Below are positions 46,809-58,724 of a stretch of 64,000 nucleotides of DNA, piece after piece. Each line of letters opens with the position of its first letter. Positions within the stretch are counted from its first letter, which is position 1. Both the position numbers and the translations under genes were made by a program. The stretch lies in contig NC_081861.1 in assembly GCF_963259705.1 (NCBI RefSeq), positions 71,095,623 through 71,159,622 on the forward strand, written 5' to 3'. This DNA is from Myotis daubentonii (lineage: Eukaryota; Chordata; Mammalia; Chiroptera; Vespertilionidae). The notes beneath the pieces are model-generated. The model was not told where the DNA came from. It made no database searches and worked only from the letters and a program-made list of their open reading frames with translations.

Positions 46809-48002
46809 GTCTTTGGTCAATGCATAATAAACTATGAACTCAGCAATTTGAATTTTTAAATTTACCATAGTTAAGAACAATCCATGGCACATGGTTGTGC
46901 TGGAAAAGCCATTTATAAGTATTTTGCAGTATATAGACAAGTTTAGATACATATCTATCATGAACAATATTTAACAAAACTTTATCTAAGAAGGAGTTAA
47001 TGTACAAAAAATGTATATTTACATAAATCTTAAGAAAGTTAATTCCAATATTCACTAAATTAAAATGTTTGCAACAAAGAAAGAAGCTTCTTCACATCAT
47101 ATTTGGATCTAAAATCCATTATGGAAAATTTTCTATGAGCTAATAGATGAGGAATTTATTCACTATTATACGATATAGTGTCTGACTAGACAATCTGTGA
47201 AATTTTTGATCAAAGTTAATTTAGCAAGAATGGAATTTAGATTAACTGGACCATTTAAATGGCAAATAATTTTCTGAAAGCATAATGTGATATTTTGACA
47301 ACATGGATAACGTTATCTATTAGGATATATCCAAATCTTTTTTATTCTGAATTATCTTAATGGAAACTCCAATAATGGGAAAATACAAAACAAAATATAA
47401 AGAGCCTGAATATGATAACAGCACTCTTTACTCAAATGTAACACACACACAGAATTAGCTAGTGGCCACCATCCAGAGTATTAAAGACCATGAAATTAAT
47501 AATATTTCTGATAATTTTGAAACTCTATAATTTACTTGCATTTATATACTTTAATAACATTATTAACACTGTAAATCTAATACTTATCTTTAAAAAAATT
47601 GATAGAATTAGAAGAAAAGGAATGGATGGTAACTGATAACAATGTATTTTCATAAAATTATATTTTTGAAATTTTTATCAATATATGAAAGAATATAGAA
47701 TTCAATATATGCTTTTATAAATTTGGTTCCTAAAGTTTCATTACTGAGCCAGAGTAGTGTTTAGGAAAAGGGAATTGGGTTTACAATGTCATAGCTTTGG
47801 ATTTTTAAGCCCATCAGTATACAACTCATTCACTGAATACAACTAAAAATTCTTAACAAAATACAAGAAGTGACAGTAGATCGTTGTGAGGCAGAGCCAG
47901 AAGGCCTTGGATTTATTTTTTTCTTTCTCCATTCCTTCCTTCCTTCTTTCATTATTTTCTTCCTTCCATTTCTGGATGTGTGTTTTAAAATATGTTTTGT
48001 TT
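46809..48002. other. Unassigned AT-rich interval
   Basis: No gene or transposon supported. It contains a pyrimidine-rich stretch (TTCCTTCCTTCCTTC) near 47930-47970. Confidence 0.5.
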
Positions 48003-49035
48003 TGATTCCAAAATGGTGACAGAGTAAGTGGAAGCTACGCTAACTCTCTCCCAGGACTAAACTGGAAATACAACTAAAATACAGAAGAACCACATTGAAA
48101 AGTCAACTGAAGATTAGCTGAAGAGAACCCTGATAACCAAGGACAGAAAGTGGATACCCCATAGAGACTGGTAGAAAGTGTGGAGGCAAGAGATGGCTGG
48201 CCAGGCTCCCACAGAATAACAGCTGAAGTTCCAGATGGATATCTCAGCTCTGGGGGTTTCCCATTGAAAACTCCATGAGGTCTTAAACCCCATGCTGGGA
48301 TCCCCAGCCCAGAACACCAGAATTGAGAAAGGTACCTACATTACATCTGGCAATGAAAAGCTGCAGGGTTGCTTTCTGCCATGGAGAGACATCTGGAAAT
48401 GCAGGCATAATCTTAAAGGGCCAACACACAAAATTTCATGTGCAGCCACTCACCTAGGGTTCTGGCAGAGGAAGGACAAAGTGGACTGGAGCTATGGGAG
48501 TAGAAGTCAAGGTTGGGGGGCTCTGGGGAGTTAGAGCTCAGAAGGCAGCCACCCTGGTTCCCTGTATTAAGTCATTTCCTCACGCTGTACAGGAAATCTT
48601 TCTCTAGTGGCAGAACTTTGCTACTCAGGCGTTTTTTTCCTGGGGTGGAAGGCAGTTGCTTCACCCTGTTAGAAGACCTCTTGCCCCAACCTGTGGTCAA
48701 TAGCCTGAGGCTAATCAAGTCTGAGTGTCAATGGAATTGCAGGCAAAGGAAAGTTTCTGGAGGCTTTGAGTCTTTGCCTAATCTAATCCTGATCCAGGGC
48801 TAGGAAAGGCAGACCCTATGTACATCTTGGTCTTTTAAAAGGCATCCAGACCCAGCAGAGGGAGCCACAAACTGTGGATTGCTGATAGTTCCACACAGGA
48901 TACTCAAGGCCAGTCACAAACAGCATCTGACATTGTCCTGCACTAGAGGTTGGGAGTCATAGCAGATCTACCTAATACACAGACAAAAAACCAAACAGGC
49001 AGCCCAAATAGGGAGACAATAAAAACAAGCCTCAA

Positions 49036-49855
49036 ATGAAAGAAGATAATTCTCCAGAAGAGGAGATCAACAAAATGGAGATAAGAAATTTATCAGACAT
49101 AGAGTTCAGAATAATGATGATAAAAATACTCAACAGCATAAGAAATAGAAACTACGAAGGATAACGTAGCACTAATAAAGAACACAGTGGAAGAAATACA
49201 CAGCAGATTAGGGGAAGCCAAGGATCGGATCAGTGAATTAAAGATAGGGTAGAAAAAAATCGCACAATCAGAGAATCAAAAAGAAAAAAAAAACACTAAA
49301 AAATAGCATACATTAAAGGAGCTGTGGGACAATAAGAAATGTAACTTATTTGCATCATATGAGTACCAGGAGGTCAAGAAAGTGAGCAAGGAATAAAGAA
49401 CCTGCTTGAAGAAATAATGGCAGAAAACTTCCCTAACCTGATGATGGAAAAAGTCACACAATTTCAGGAGGCACAGAGAGTATCAAGCAAGAAGAACCCA
49501 AACAGGCCCATGACCAAGCACATCATAATTTTAAAGCTAAAAACTAAAGACAAAGAGAGAATCTTAAAGGCAGCAAGAGAAAAGCAATTTGTTACCTACA
49601 AAGGAGCTCCCATTAGGCTGTCAGATGATTTCTCATTAGAAACTCTACAGGCCAGAAGGGAATGACATGAAGTATTCAAGATAATGAAAACCAAGGATCT
49701 GAAAGCAAGACTACTATTCCATCAAGGTTATCATTCAAAATAGATGGTGAAATAAAAGAACTTCCCAGACCAAAAACAAACAAAAAAAAAAGTTAAAGGG
49801 ATTTACCACCACCAAAACAACACTGCAAGAGATGCTAAAGGGGCTGCTGAAATGA
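49036..49855 (+). pseudogene. L1 ORF1 pseudogene
   Basis: A candidate start ATGAAAGAAG lies at 49036. The frame is soon broken. A clear RRM block is at 49417-49665 (HIIILKLKTKDKERILKAAR, then GAPIRLSDDFSLETLQARRE), ending at a stop where other copies continue into the C-terminal domain. The recognisable end is LLKGLLK at about 49855. Confidence 0.75.
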
Positions 49856-49895
49856 AAAGAAGAAATAGACAGAAACATAGGCATAAAGAATTAAA

Positions 49896-52657
49896 CTGGC
49901 AATAAATAATAACCTTAAACGTAAATGGATTAAGTGCTCCAATCAAAAGACACAAGGGTAGCTGAATGGATACAAAAACATGACAACTGCAGGCTGTCTA
50001 CAAGAGACCCATCTCAGACCCAAAGACACACACAAGATAAGAGTGAAGGGATTGAAAAAAAAAATTCCATGCAAATGAAAATGAAAACAAAGCTTTGGTA
50101 GCAATGCTCACATCTGACAAAATAACCTTCAAAATGAAGGCCCTCACAAGAGACAATAATGCCACTACATAATACTAGAGGATTGATCCAACAAGAGGAT
50201 ATAACTCTGGTAAATATATATGCACCTAAATATATAAAGATATATGGAGGACTTTGAGTGAGATATCAACAGCAATACAGTCAGAGTAGGGGACTTTCAC
50301 ACCCTCCTGACTTCATTGGATATATACTTCAGAATAAAATTCAATAAGGAAACAGTGACTTTAAATCACACAATGGATCAGGTGGATTTAATTGATATTT
50401 ATACAACATTTCACCACCAAACTGCAGAATATACAATCTTCTCAAGTGTCATTCACAAAGATAGACCACATGTTAGGACACAAAACAAGTCTCTACAAGT
50501 TCAAGAAGATTGAAATCATATCAAACACATTCTCAGATCACAGTGGAATGAAATTAGAAATCAACTACAATAAAAACACCCCAAAACATTAAAACACATG
50601 GAGGCTAAATAGCATGTTATTAAACAATGAATGGATAACCAATGAGATCAATAAAGAAATCAAAACGTTCCTGGAAACAAATGAAAATAAACACACGATA
50701 ACCCCAAATCTCTGGGACACAGCAAAAGCAGTCCTGAGAGGGAAGTTCATAGCACTACAGGCCTAGATAAAAAGCAAGAAATAATAATAATAAAATATTT
50801 AACACTATAACTTAGAGAATTGGAAAGAGGATAACTAGAAAAGCTCACAGTAAGTAGAAGTAAGGAAATAATAAAGATTAGAGCAGAAATAAATGACATA
50901 AAGGCTAAAAATACAATGCAAAAATCAATGAAACCAAGAGCTGGTTCTTTCAAAAGATAAACAAGATCAATGAACCTTTAGCCAGACTCATCAAGAAACA
51001 AAGAGAGAGCACCCACATAAATAAAATCAGAAACAAAAATGGTAAAATAACAACTGACACCACAGAAATACAAAGGTATGTAAGAAAATACTATGAACAA
51101 CTACATTCCAACAAGCTGGACAATGTGGATGAAATGGAAAAATTTCTAGAAAAATACAATCTTCCAAAACTGAATCAGGAAGAATCAGAAAACCTGAATA
51201 GGCCAGCAACAACTGATGTAATTGAAGCAGCAATAAGTAATTTCCCAGCAAACAAAAGCCCTCATCCAGACAGATTTACAGGGGAGTTATACCAAATACT
51301 CAAAGAAGAATTAACACCCATCCTTCTTAAAATATACGAAAAATTCCAACAGAAAGGAATACTTCCAAGATCTTTTTATGAGGCCAGAATTATCCTAATT
51401 CCAAAATTAGATAACAGCACTACAAAGAAAGAAAATTACAGGCCAATATCCCTGATGAACATAGATGCTAAAATCCTCAACAAAATATTAGCAAATCAAA
51501 TCCAGCAATACATTAAAAAGATCATACACCATGATCAAGTGGGATTTATTCCAGGGATACAATATTTGCAAATCAATAAATGTGACACACCACATAAATA
51601 AATTGAAAGACAAAAGCTACATGATCATATCAATATATACAGAAAAAGCATTAGATAAAATCCAGCACCCATTTTTGATAAAATCTCTCAGCAAAATGGG
51701 AAGAGAGGGATAATACCTCAATATAATAAAGGCCATACATGACAAACTTATAACCATCATCAGATTCAATAGGTAAAAACTAAAATCATTTCCTCTAAGA
51801 ACAGGCACAAGACAGGCATGTCTACTTTCACCAATCTTATTCAACATAATACTTGAAGTCCTAGCCATAGTGATGAGAGATGAAGAAAACATAAAAGGAA
51901 TCTATATTGGAAAGGGGGAAATAAAATTGTCATTATTTACAGATGACATGATATTGTACATAGAAAACCCTAAGTACTCTACAAAAAAACCCACAAAACA
52001 AAACAAAACAAAACTACTAGATTTAATAAATGAATTTGGCAATGTAGCAGGATACAAAATTAACTCCTGGAAATCAATGACATTTTTATACACCAATAAT
52101 AAATTCTCTGAAAGAGCAATTAAACAAAAAAATGCCATTTACAATTGCAACAGAAAATTAAGATACTTGGGAATAAACATAACCAAGGAGGGAAAGACTT
52201 GTACTCAGAAAACTTAGGATGTTGCAAAAAGAGATAGAGGAAGATATAAACAAGTGGAAGAATACGCAGTGTTCATGGATTGGTAGAATTAGTATCATTA
52301 AAATGTCCATATTACCCAAAGCAATCTACAAATTCAATGTCATATTTCACAGAAGTAGAACAAATACTACAAAAATGTATATGGAACCAAAAAAAAAAAA
52401 AAAAAAAAAAAACAACCTGGAGGAGCCATAGCAATCTTGAGAAAGAAAAAAAAAGTAGGAGGGATCACAATACCAGATATCAAGATAAAGCCACTGTAAT
52501 CAAAACCTTGTACTGGGTCAAGAACAGGCATATAAATCAATGGAATAGAACAGAGACCCCAGAAATTGCCCCAAGCAATTATTCTCAATTAATATTTGAC
52601 AAAGAAGGCAAGAGCATACAATGGAGTCAAGACAGTCTCTTCAATAAATGGTGTTGG
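49896..52657 (+). pseudogene. L1 ORF2 pseudogene, truncated at 52657
   Basis: The expected ATG is CTG at 49896. Endonuclease traces occur at 50316-50592 (MDQVDLIDI and KIDHMLGHKTSL). RT blocks follow at 51125-51601 ([20 protein letters not shown]) and 51870-52217 ([20 protein letters not shown], so the catalytic motif reads FTDD instead of FADD), and a connection region at 52280-52678. Several frameshifts. The final codons in frame run into the younger L1. Confidence 0.83.
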
Positions 52658-55600
52658 ACCATTGACAGCACTGGATAAGTCCTATAGACAAACAACCAGC
52701 AAAGATACAGCAATCCTAAATGACTCACTAGATCAGATGGACTTAATAGACATCTTCAGAACACTTCACCCCAAAGCCAGAGAATATACGTTCTTCTCAG
52801 GTGCTCATGGGACATATTCAAAAATAGACCACATATTGGGTCACAAACAAAGTCTCCCCAAATTCAAGAAGATTGAAATCATACCAAGCATCTTCTCAGA
52901 CCACGATGGCATAATATTAGAAATAAACTACAATAAAAACAACCCAAAATACTCAAACACCTGGAAGCTGAATAGCATGCTATTAAATATTGATTGATTA
53001 AAAACATCCTGGAAACTAATGACAATGAAAACACAACAATCCAAAACCTATGGGACACATTGAAAGCAGTCCTGAGAGGGAAGTTTATAGCTCTACAGAC
53101 CTATCTCAAAAAACAAGAAAAAATGGTAGTAAATCATCTAACTCTACAACTCAAAGAATTAGAAAGAGAGCAACAAGAAAACCCCAGAGTGAGCAGAAGG
53201 AAGGAGATAATAAAGATTAGAGCAGAAATAAATGACATAGAGACCAAAAAAACAATACAGAAAATCAATGAAACCAAGAGCTGGTTCTTTGAAAGGATAA
53301 ACAAGATTGATAAACCTCTAGCCAGACTCACCAAGAAGCAGAGAGAGAGGACCCAAATAAATAAAATCAGAAACAATAGAGGCGAAATAACAACAAACCC
53401 CACAGAAATACAAATGATTGTTAAAAAATACTATGGACAGCTTTACTCCATAAACTAGACAACCTGGAGGAAATGGACAAATTCCTAGAAAAATACAACA
53501 TTCCAAAACTCAATCAGGAAGAATCTAAAAATCTCAACAGGCCAATAACTATGGAAGAAATTGAAGCAGTCATCAAAAAGCTTCCATCAAACAAAAGCCC
53601 AGGACCAGATGGCTTCACAGGGGAGTTTTACCAAACATTCAAGGAAGAACTAAAACCTATCCTCCTCAGACTACTACAAAAAATTCAAGAGGAAGGAACA
53701 CTTCCAAGCTCATTCTATGAAGCCAGCATCACCCTAATACCAAAACCAGGTAAAGACAACACAATGAAAGAGAATTACAGGCCAATATCCCTCATGAACA
53801 TAGATGCCAAAATCCTCAACAAAATCTTAGCAAATCGGATCCAGCAGTACATCAGAAAGATCATACACCATGACCAAGTAGGATTTATCCCAGGGATGCA
53901 AGGATGGTACAATATCCGAAAATCAATAAACGAGATACATCACATAAACAAATTGAAAGAAAAAAACCACATGGTCATATCAATTGATGCAGAAAAAGCA
54001 TTTGACAAAATTCAACACCCATTTTTGATAAAAACTCTCAGCAAGGTGGGAGTAGAAGGATCATACCTCAACATAATAAAAGCCATATATGACAGGCCCA
54101 CAGCCAACATCATACTCAACGGACAAAAACTAACCCCATTTCCCCTAAGAACAGGAACAAGACAGGGATGCCCCCTCTCACCACTCCTGTTCAACATAGT
54201 ACTGGAAGTGTTAGCCATTGCAATTCGGCAAGAAGAAGAAATAAAAGGCATCCAAATTGGAAAAGAGGAAGTAAAACTGTCCTTATTTGCAGACGACATG
54301 ATATTATACATACAAAACCCTAGAGATTCCATCAAAAAGCTACTAGACTTAATACATGAATTTGGCAATGTAGCAGGATACAAAATTAACCCCAAGAAAT
54401 CTGAGGCATTTCTATACACCAATAGTGAACTTTCAGAAAGAGAGATTATAAAAACAATCCCGTTTACCATTGCACCAAAAAAATTAAGCTACCTAGGAAT
54501 AAACTTAACTAAAGAAGTAAAAGACCTCTACTCAGAAAACTACAGGACGTTGAAAAAAGACATAGAGGAAGGCATAAACAGATGGAAGAACATACCGTGT
54601 TCATGGATTGGTAGAATCAACATCATTAAAATGTCAATACTACCCAAAGCAATCTATAAATTCAACGCACTTCTCATTAAAATACTAACAGCATACTTCA
54701 GAGATCTAGAACGAACTTTCCAAAAATTCATCTGGAATAAAAGAAGACCCCGAATAGCTGCAGCAATCCTGAAAAAGAACAAAGTAGGTGGGATCTCAAT
54801 ACCAGATATCAAGTTGTATTACAAAGCCACTGTTCTCAAAACTGCCTGGTACTGGCACAAGAATAGGCATACAGATCAATGGAATAGAATAGAGAGCCCA
54901 GAAATCGGCCCGAACCAATATGCTCATTTAGTATTTGACAAAGGAGGCAAGAACATACAATGGAGCCAAGATAGTCTCTTCAGTAAATGGTGTTGGGAAA
55001 ATTGGACAGATATATGCAAGAAAATGAAACTAGACCACCAACTTACACCATATACAAAAATAAACTCAAAATGGATAAAGGACTTAAATGTACGACAGGA
55101 TACCATAAAAATTCTAGAAGAATCCAAAGGCAAGAAAATTTCAGACATATGCCGAAGCAATTTCTTCACTGATACAGCTCCTAGGGCACTTGAAACTAAA
55201 GAATAAATGAACAAATGGGACTACATCAAAATAAAAAGCTTCTGCACAGCAAAAGAAACCATCAACAAAACAACGAGAAAACCCACTGTGTGGGAAAACA
55301 TATTTGCCAATGACATATCTGATAAGGGCCTAATCTCCAAAATTTATAGGGAACTCATACAACTTAACAAAAGGAAGATAAACAATCCAATCAAAAAATG
55401 GGCAAAGGACCTAAATAGACACCTTTCAAAAGAGGACATTCAGAAAGCCAAGAGACATATGAAAACATGCTCAAAGTCACTAATCATCCGAGAGATGCAA
55501 ATCAAAACAGCAATGAGGTACCATCTCACACCTGTCAGACTGGCTATCATCAACAAATCAACAAACGACAAGTGCTGGAGAGGCTGTGGAGAAAAAGGAA

Positions 55601-56290
55601 CACTTGTGCACTGCTGGTGGGAATGCAGACTGGTGCAGCCACTATGGAAGACAGTATGGAGTTTCCTTAAAAAACTGAAAATGGAACTCCCATTTGACCC
55701 TGTGATCCCACTTCTAGGAATATATCCCAAAAAACCAGAAACACCAATCAGAAAGGATATATGCACCCCTATGTTCATAGCAGCACAATTCACCATAGCT
55801 AAGATCTGGAAACAGCCTAAGTGCCCATCAGTAGATGAATGGATTAGAAAACTGTGGTACATCTACACGATGGAATACTATGCTGCTGTAAAAAGGAAGG
55901 AACTCTTACCATTTGCAACGTCATGGATGGAACTGGAGAGCATTATGCTAAGTGAAATAAGCCAGTCAATAAAGGAAAAATACCACATGATCTCACTCAT
56001 TCATGGACAATAGAGACCATTATAAACTTTTGAACAATAATAGATACAGAGGCAGAGCTGCCTCAAACCGATTGTCAAACTGCAGCGGGAAGGCCGGGGT
56101 GGGTTGGGGGGCAGGAGGTAGGGGGGTAAGAGATCAACTAAAGGACTTGTATGCATGCATATAAGCATAACCAATGGACATAAGACACTGGGTGATAGGG
56201 GAGGCTAGGGGACTGTCTAGGGCGGGGGGATAAAATGGATACATATGTAATACCCTTTGTAATACTTTAAGCAATAAAAAAAAAAGAAAA
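52658..56290 (+). mobile_element. Young L1, 5'-truncated within ORF2
   Basis: Plus-strand L1 closely resembling the young copy at 23.9-27.6 kb in inverted orientation. It begins at the endonuclease codons for ...TALDKSYRQ and continues to a 3' UTR with G-rich tracts (56080-56230) and an end GTAATACTTTAAGCAATAAA followed by an A-rich tail. No target-site duplication could be matched between the 52657 junction and the sequence after 56290. Three small defects are seen in ORF2. Confidence 0.9.
52660..56013 (+). pseudogene. Young L1 ORF2, nearly intact RT and C-terminal domain
   Basis: The endonuclease is cut: it lacks roughly the first 150 residues but keeps [18 protein letters not shown] and the Asp-His of SDHDG. 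Defects relative to the young copy are about 25 bases lost at about 52997, a one-base loss near 53450, and an AAA to TAA change at 55204-55206. From 53473 one frame of 577 codons contains the RT with [15 protein letters not shown] and the catalytic FADD (54286-54297). After the single stop the same frame continues for 268 codons with [20 protein letters not shown], the Cys-rich domain, to 56013. Without that one nonsense change the last 846 codons would be continuous. It was not active from this locus because it lacks ORF1, the 5' UTR and the endonuclease N-terminus. Confidence 0.92.
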
Positions 56291-57356
56291 AAAAACAGAG
56301 ACAAGGTTGAATTATATATGCGTGTTTATTTCAGTAATGCAGGCAGTATGGGAGAGTAGTTGGTCATTTATAAAAATTTGCTTTTATTTATTTATTTTTG
56401 TCAGTTTGCTGGTTATATATATATGTGAAGGAGAAGGTAGTTATGTGCAGTTGTGAGTTATAAGTGTAATATGGAAAGAGGAGGGTAGAGTTTGTAGTTT
56501 GGCCTGCAGGAGTTCAAAGTCTGATAACAAGGTGGCTAATTCTTCACGATATTATTCACAGTTCAGTCTGTTCCCAGTACCGGAGAATGGTCAGTGTTCC
56601 TGAGCAAACTCCCAGAGGGGGGGTCAAGATCCAGGTATAACAATCAAATTAAAGTGTGTTCTGTCTTTGGTCTGTTTTAATTTTTTTTTTTTGAGTAATG
56701 GACTTATTGAGGCATTTTATTTTTTTTTATAGTCTCCTTTCATTTTTTAGTTTTCCAGGGTCTGTAAGAATTTTTATTTATTTATAGTTAGTAAGGTGAA
56801 TAATTATTAGACAACTGTGGCTTTATTTTTATTCTATGACCTTCCCCACTCTCATCTCCTTTTCCCCCGTTAGTATTATTATTTCATAATTGCAAGATTA
56901 GTTTTACATGGAAGATGTTTTGTTGTTGAATTGTATTAGTCTTGGCTGATTACATATTTTTTAATGGATTTTGGCTTTGAATGGGAAAGGGGGAGTAGGG
57001 TCTTTTTTTGTAATTGTTTTCTGTTGATGGGGGGTGGAGTCCTGAAGTCCTTTCTTTCTGATAATGGAGGTAGTCAAAAAGGGGAAAGTGATTTTAAGAG
57101 AAGTTGATAGACCATTTATGTTTTATTGATTTAATTATAAATCCAAATTGTTGAGTCTTATTTTTAAGACATAGTAATGTAGATGGCTTTTATAGTGAGG
57201 TCCATATTATTTGAGTAATTAATTAGTTAAGTAGGGACATATGCATATATTTTATGAAACAGAATAATATAAAACATAAGGGTTAATGTATATAGTAAAA
57301 CAAATTAGTTGAGAAGATTTTTAGATGTAAGGCTTTTGCCAGAATGGAATCATATA
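56291..57356. other. Unassigned sequence, possibly decayed LTR element
   Basis: AT-rich, with a more complex part at about 56300-56640. Read on the minus strand, that part contains an AATAAA signal near 56330 and a stretch that could be an LTR end, but no inverted TG...CA boundary, repeat partner or coding region was found. The remainder is T-rich on the plus strand without ORFs. Confidence 0.3.
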
Positions 57357-57521
57357 CAGTGGGGCCTTGACTTATGAGTTTAATTCATTCCTAGACTGAG
57401 CTCCTTAAGGAGCTCATTAACTCAAATTACTCTATCAACTCAATGCAAAAAATCGGCCGAGAGACAGCTGGTATCTCAAAAAACTCCTTAGTCGGGACAC
57501 TCGTAAGTCAAGGCCCCACTG
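57357..57521. mobile_element. TA-flanked MITE of mariner/pogo (Tigger-like) type
   Basis: A 165-bp element with inverted ends CAGTGGGGCCTTGACTTATG and CGTAAGTCAAGGCCCCACTG, bounded by TA on both sides (57355-57356 and 57522-57523), the duplication typical of Tc1/mariner transposases. It contains an inner short palindrome GAGCTCCTTAAGGAGCTC. It has no ORF and needs a transposase in trans. The family name is from end sequence only. Confidence 0.8.
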
Positions 57522-57656
57522 TAGTGACAATTTGATAGATTGTAGATAGACTATTTCTGGTGATGTCATTAGGTGCTGAGGTCTGTATGGCATATACAGA
57601 TATAATTTTAAAATAAAAATTTGAAGACAGTTAATTGTATTGAAATTTATTATTTA

Positions 57657-57910
57657 CTAGAGGCCCGGTGCATGAATTCATGCACGTGCGGGATTAGGCT
57701 GAAACTGGCTCTATGACTCCCCCAAGGGGTTCCAGATTGCAAGAGTGCACATCATAGCCACTTGTCAACTGTCTGCCCCCTGGTGGTCAGTGCACATCAT
57801 AGTGAGCGTTTGAATGGCCTTAGCATATCATTAGCATATTACACTTTGATTGGTTGAATGGCTGACTAGGTGACAACACACTCAGCATATTAGGCTTTTA
57901 TTATATAGGA
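57657..57910 (-). mobile_element. Short Helitron
   Basis: Minus-strand, 254 bp. CTAG at 57657 is preceded by A. The 3' hairpin is the perfect palindrome GTGCATGAATTCATGCAC (57668-57685), and the 5' end is GGCTTTTATTATATAGGA at 57910. It carries a single CTCF-like motif CTGCCCCCTGGTGG at 57773-57786 with the adjacent GTCAGTGCACATCATAG. Directly abuts the next Helitron. Confidence 0.86.
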
Positions 57911-58724
57911 CTAGAGGCCCGGTGCACAAAAATTTGTGCACTCGGGGGGGAGGGGGGGGTCCCTCAGCCCGGCCTGTGCCCTCTCGCAGTCTGGGACCCT
58001 TCGGGAGATAATGACCTGTTGGCTTAGGCCTGCTCCCAGGTGGCAGAGGGCAGGCCCAATCCCTAGGTGCAGCCCCTGGTCGGGCTCAGAGCAGGGCTGA
58101 TTGGGGAGTAGGGGCGCCGCCCCCTGTCATGCACAGAGCAGGGTGGATGGGGAGGTTGCGATGCCACCCCCTGTCACACACAGAGCAGGGCCAATCAGAG
58201 GGTTGGGGCGCTGCCCCCTGTCACTCACAGAGCAGGGCCCACCAGGGGGTTGGGGAGCTCCCCCCTGTCACTCACAGAGTAGGGCTGATAGGGGAGTTGG
58301 GGCACTGCCCCCTGTCACACACAGAGCAGGGCGGATCAGGGGGTTGGGGCGCCCCCACTGTCACACTCAGGGCAGGGCCGATGGGGAGGTTATGGCTCTA
58401 CCCCATCACACACAGAGCAGGGCCCGTGGGGGGGCATTGGGGCGCTGCCCTCTATCACCCACAGAGCAGGGCCGATCAGGGGGTTAGGGTGCTGCCATTG
58501 TCACACTCAGGGCAATGCCAATGGGGAGGTAATGGCTTTACCCCATCACACACAGAGCAGGGCCTGTGGGGGGGGGGGGGCGCCGCACCCTGTCACACAC
58601 AGAGCCGCAGGGCAATCAGGGGGTTTGGGCGCTTCCCCCTGTTACACTGATCCCGGTCCCGGGAGACCTCACGGCTCTGCTGATCCCGGTGCTGGGAGGC
58701 ATATTACCTTTTTACTATATAGGA
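57911..58724 (-). mobile_element. Helitron with 47-bp minisatellite (member of composite pair)
   Basis: Starts CTAGAGGCCCGGTGCAC with hairpin GTGCACAAAAATTTGTGCAC and shares its first 150 bases with 13750-13900 and 61470-61620. The hairpin region of those elements is replaced by a minisatellite. It ends TTTTTACTATATAGGA at 58724, then TAGAGGCC of the next element. Confidence 0.85.
58075..58640. repeat. Helitron minisatellite, 47-bp unit
   Basis: About 12 units of CACACAGAGCAGGGCCGATC plus AGGGGGTTGGGGCGCTGCCCCCTGT split over the unit. GAGCAGGG landmarks near 58088, 58136, 58183, 58230, 58277 and 58324 give a 47-base period. The repeat produces long plus-strand ORFs with an HTEQG phrase; these are not genes. 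Confidence 0.87.

Larger units (their letters stand above)
48003..52657 (+). mobile_element. Old L1, 5' complete, 3' part replaced by a younger L1
   Basis: Plus-strand L1 starting with AAAATGGTGACAGAGTAAGTG at about 48010. The 5' UTR runs to about 49035, with ORF1 and ORF2 remnants after it. ORF2 runs as far as the GTGTTGG of the thumb-region phrase NKWCW and stops abruptly at 52657, where a younger L1 begins in the same orientation. The missing end of this element (about 1.2 kb) is not found beyond the younger one. It contains an A-run at about 52389-52411. Confidence 0.85.

Noticed and set aside
52596..52997. Apparent 133-codon fusion ORF across the old/young L1 junction
   Set aside because: The left 20 codons are not in the true ORF2 frame of the old L1, so the fusion is chance.
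58101..58650. ORFs of 128 and 173 codons with a repeated HTEQG phrase
   Set aside because: They lie wholly in the 47-bp Helitron minisatellite. The period lets several frames stay open. No start context or domain.
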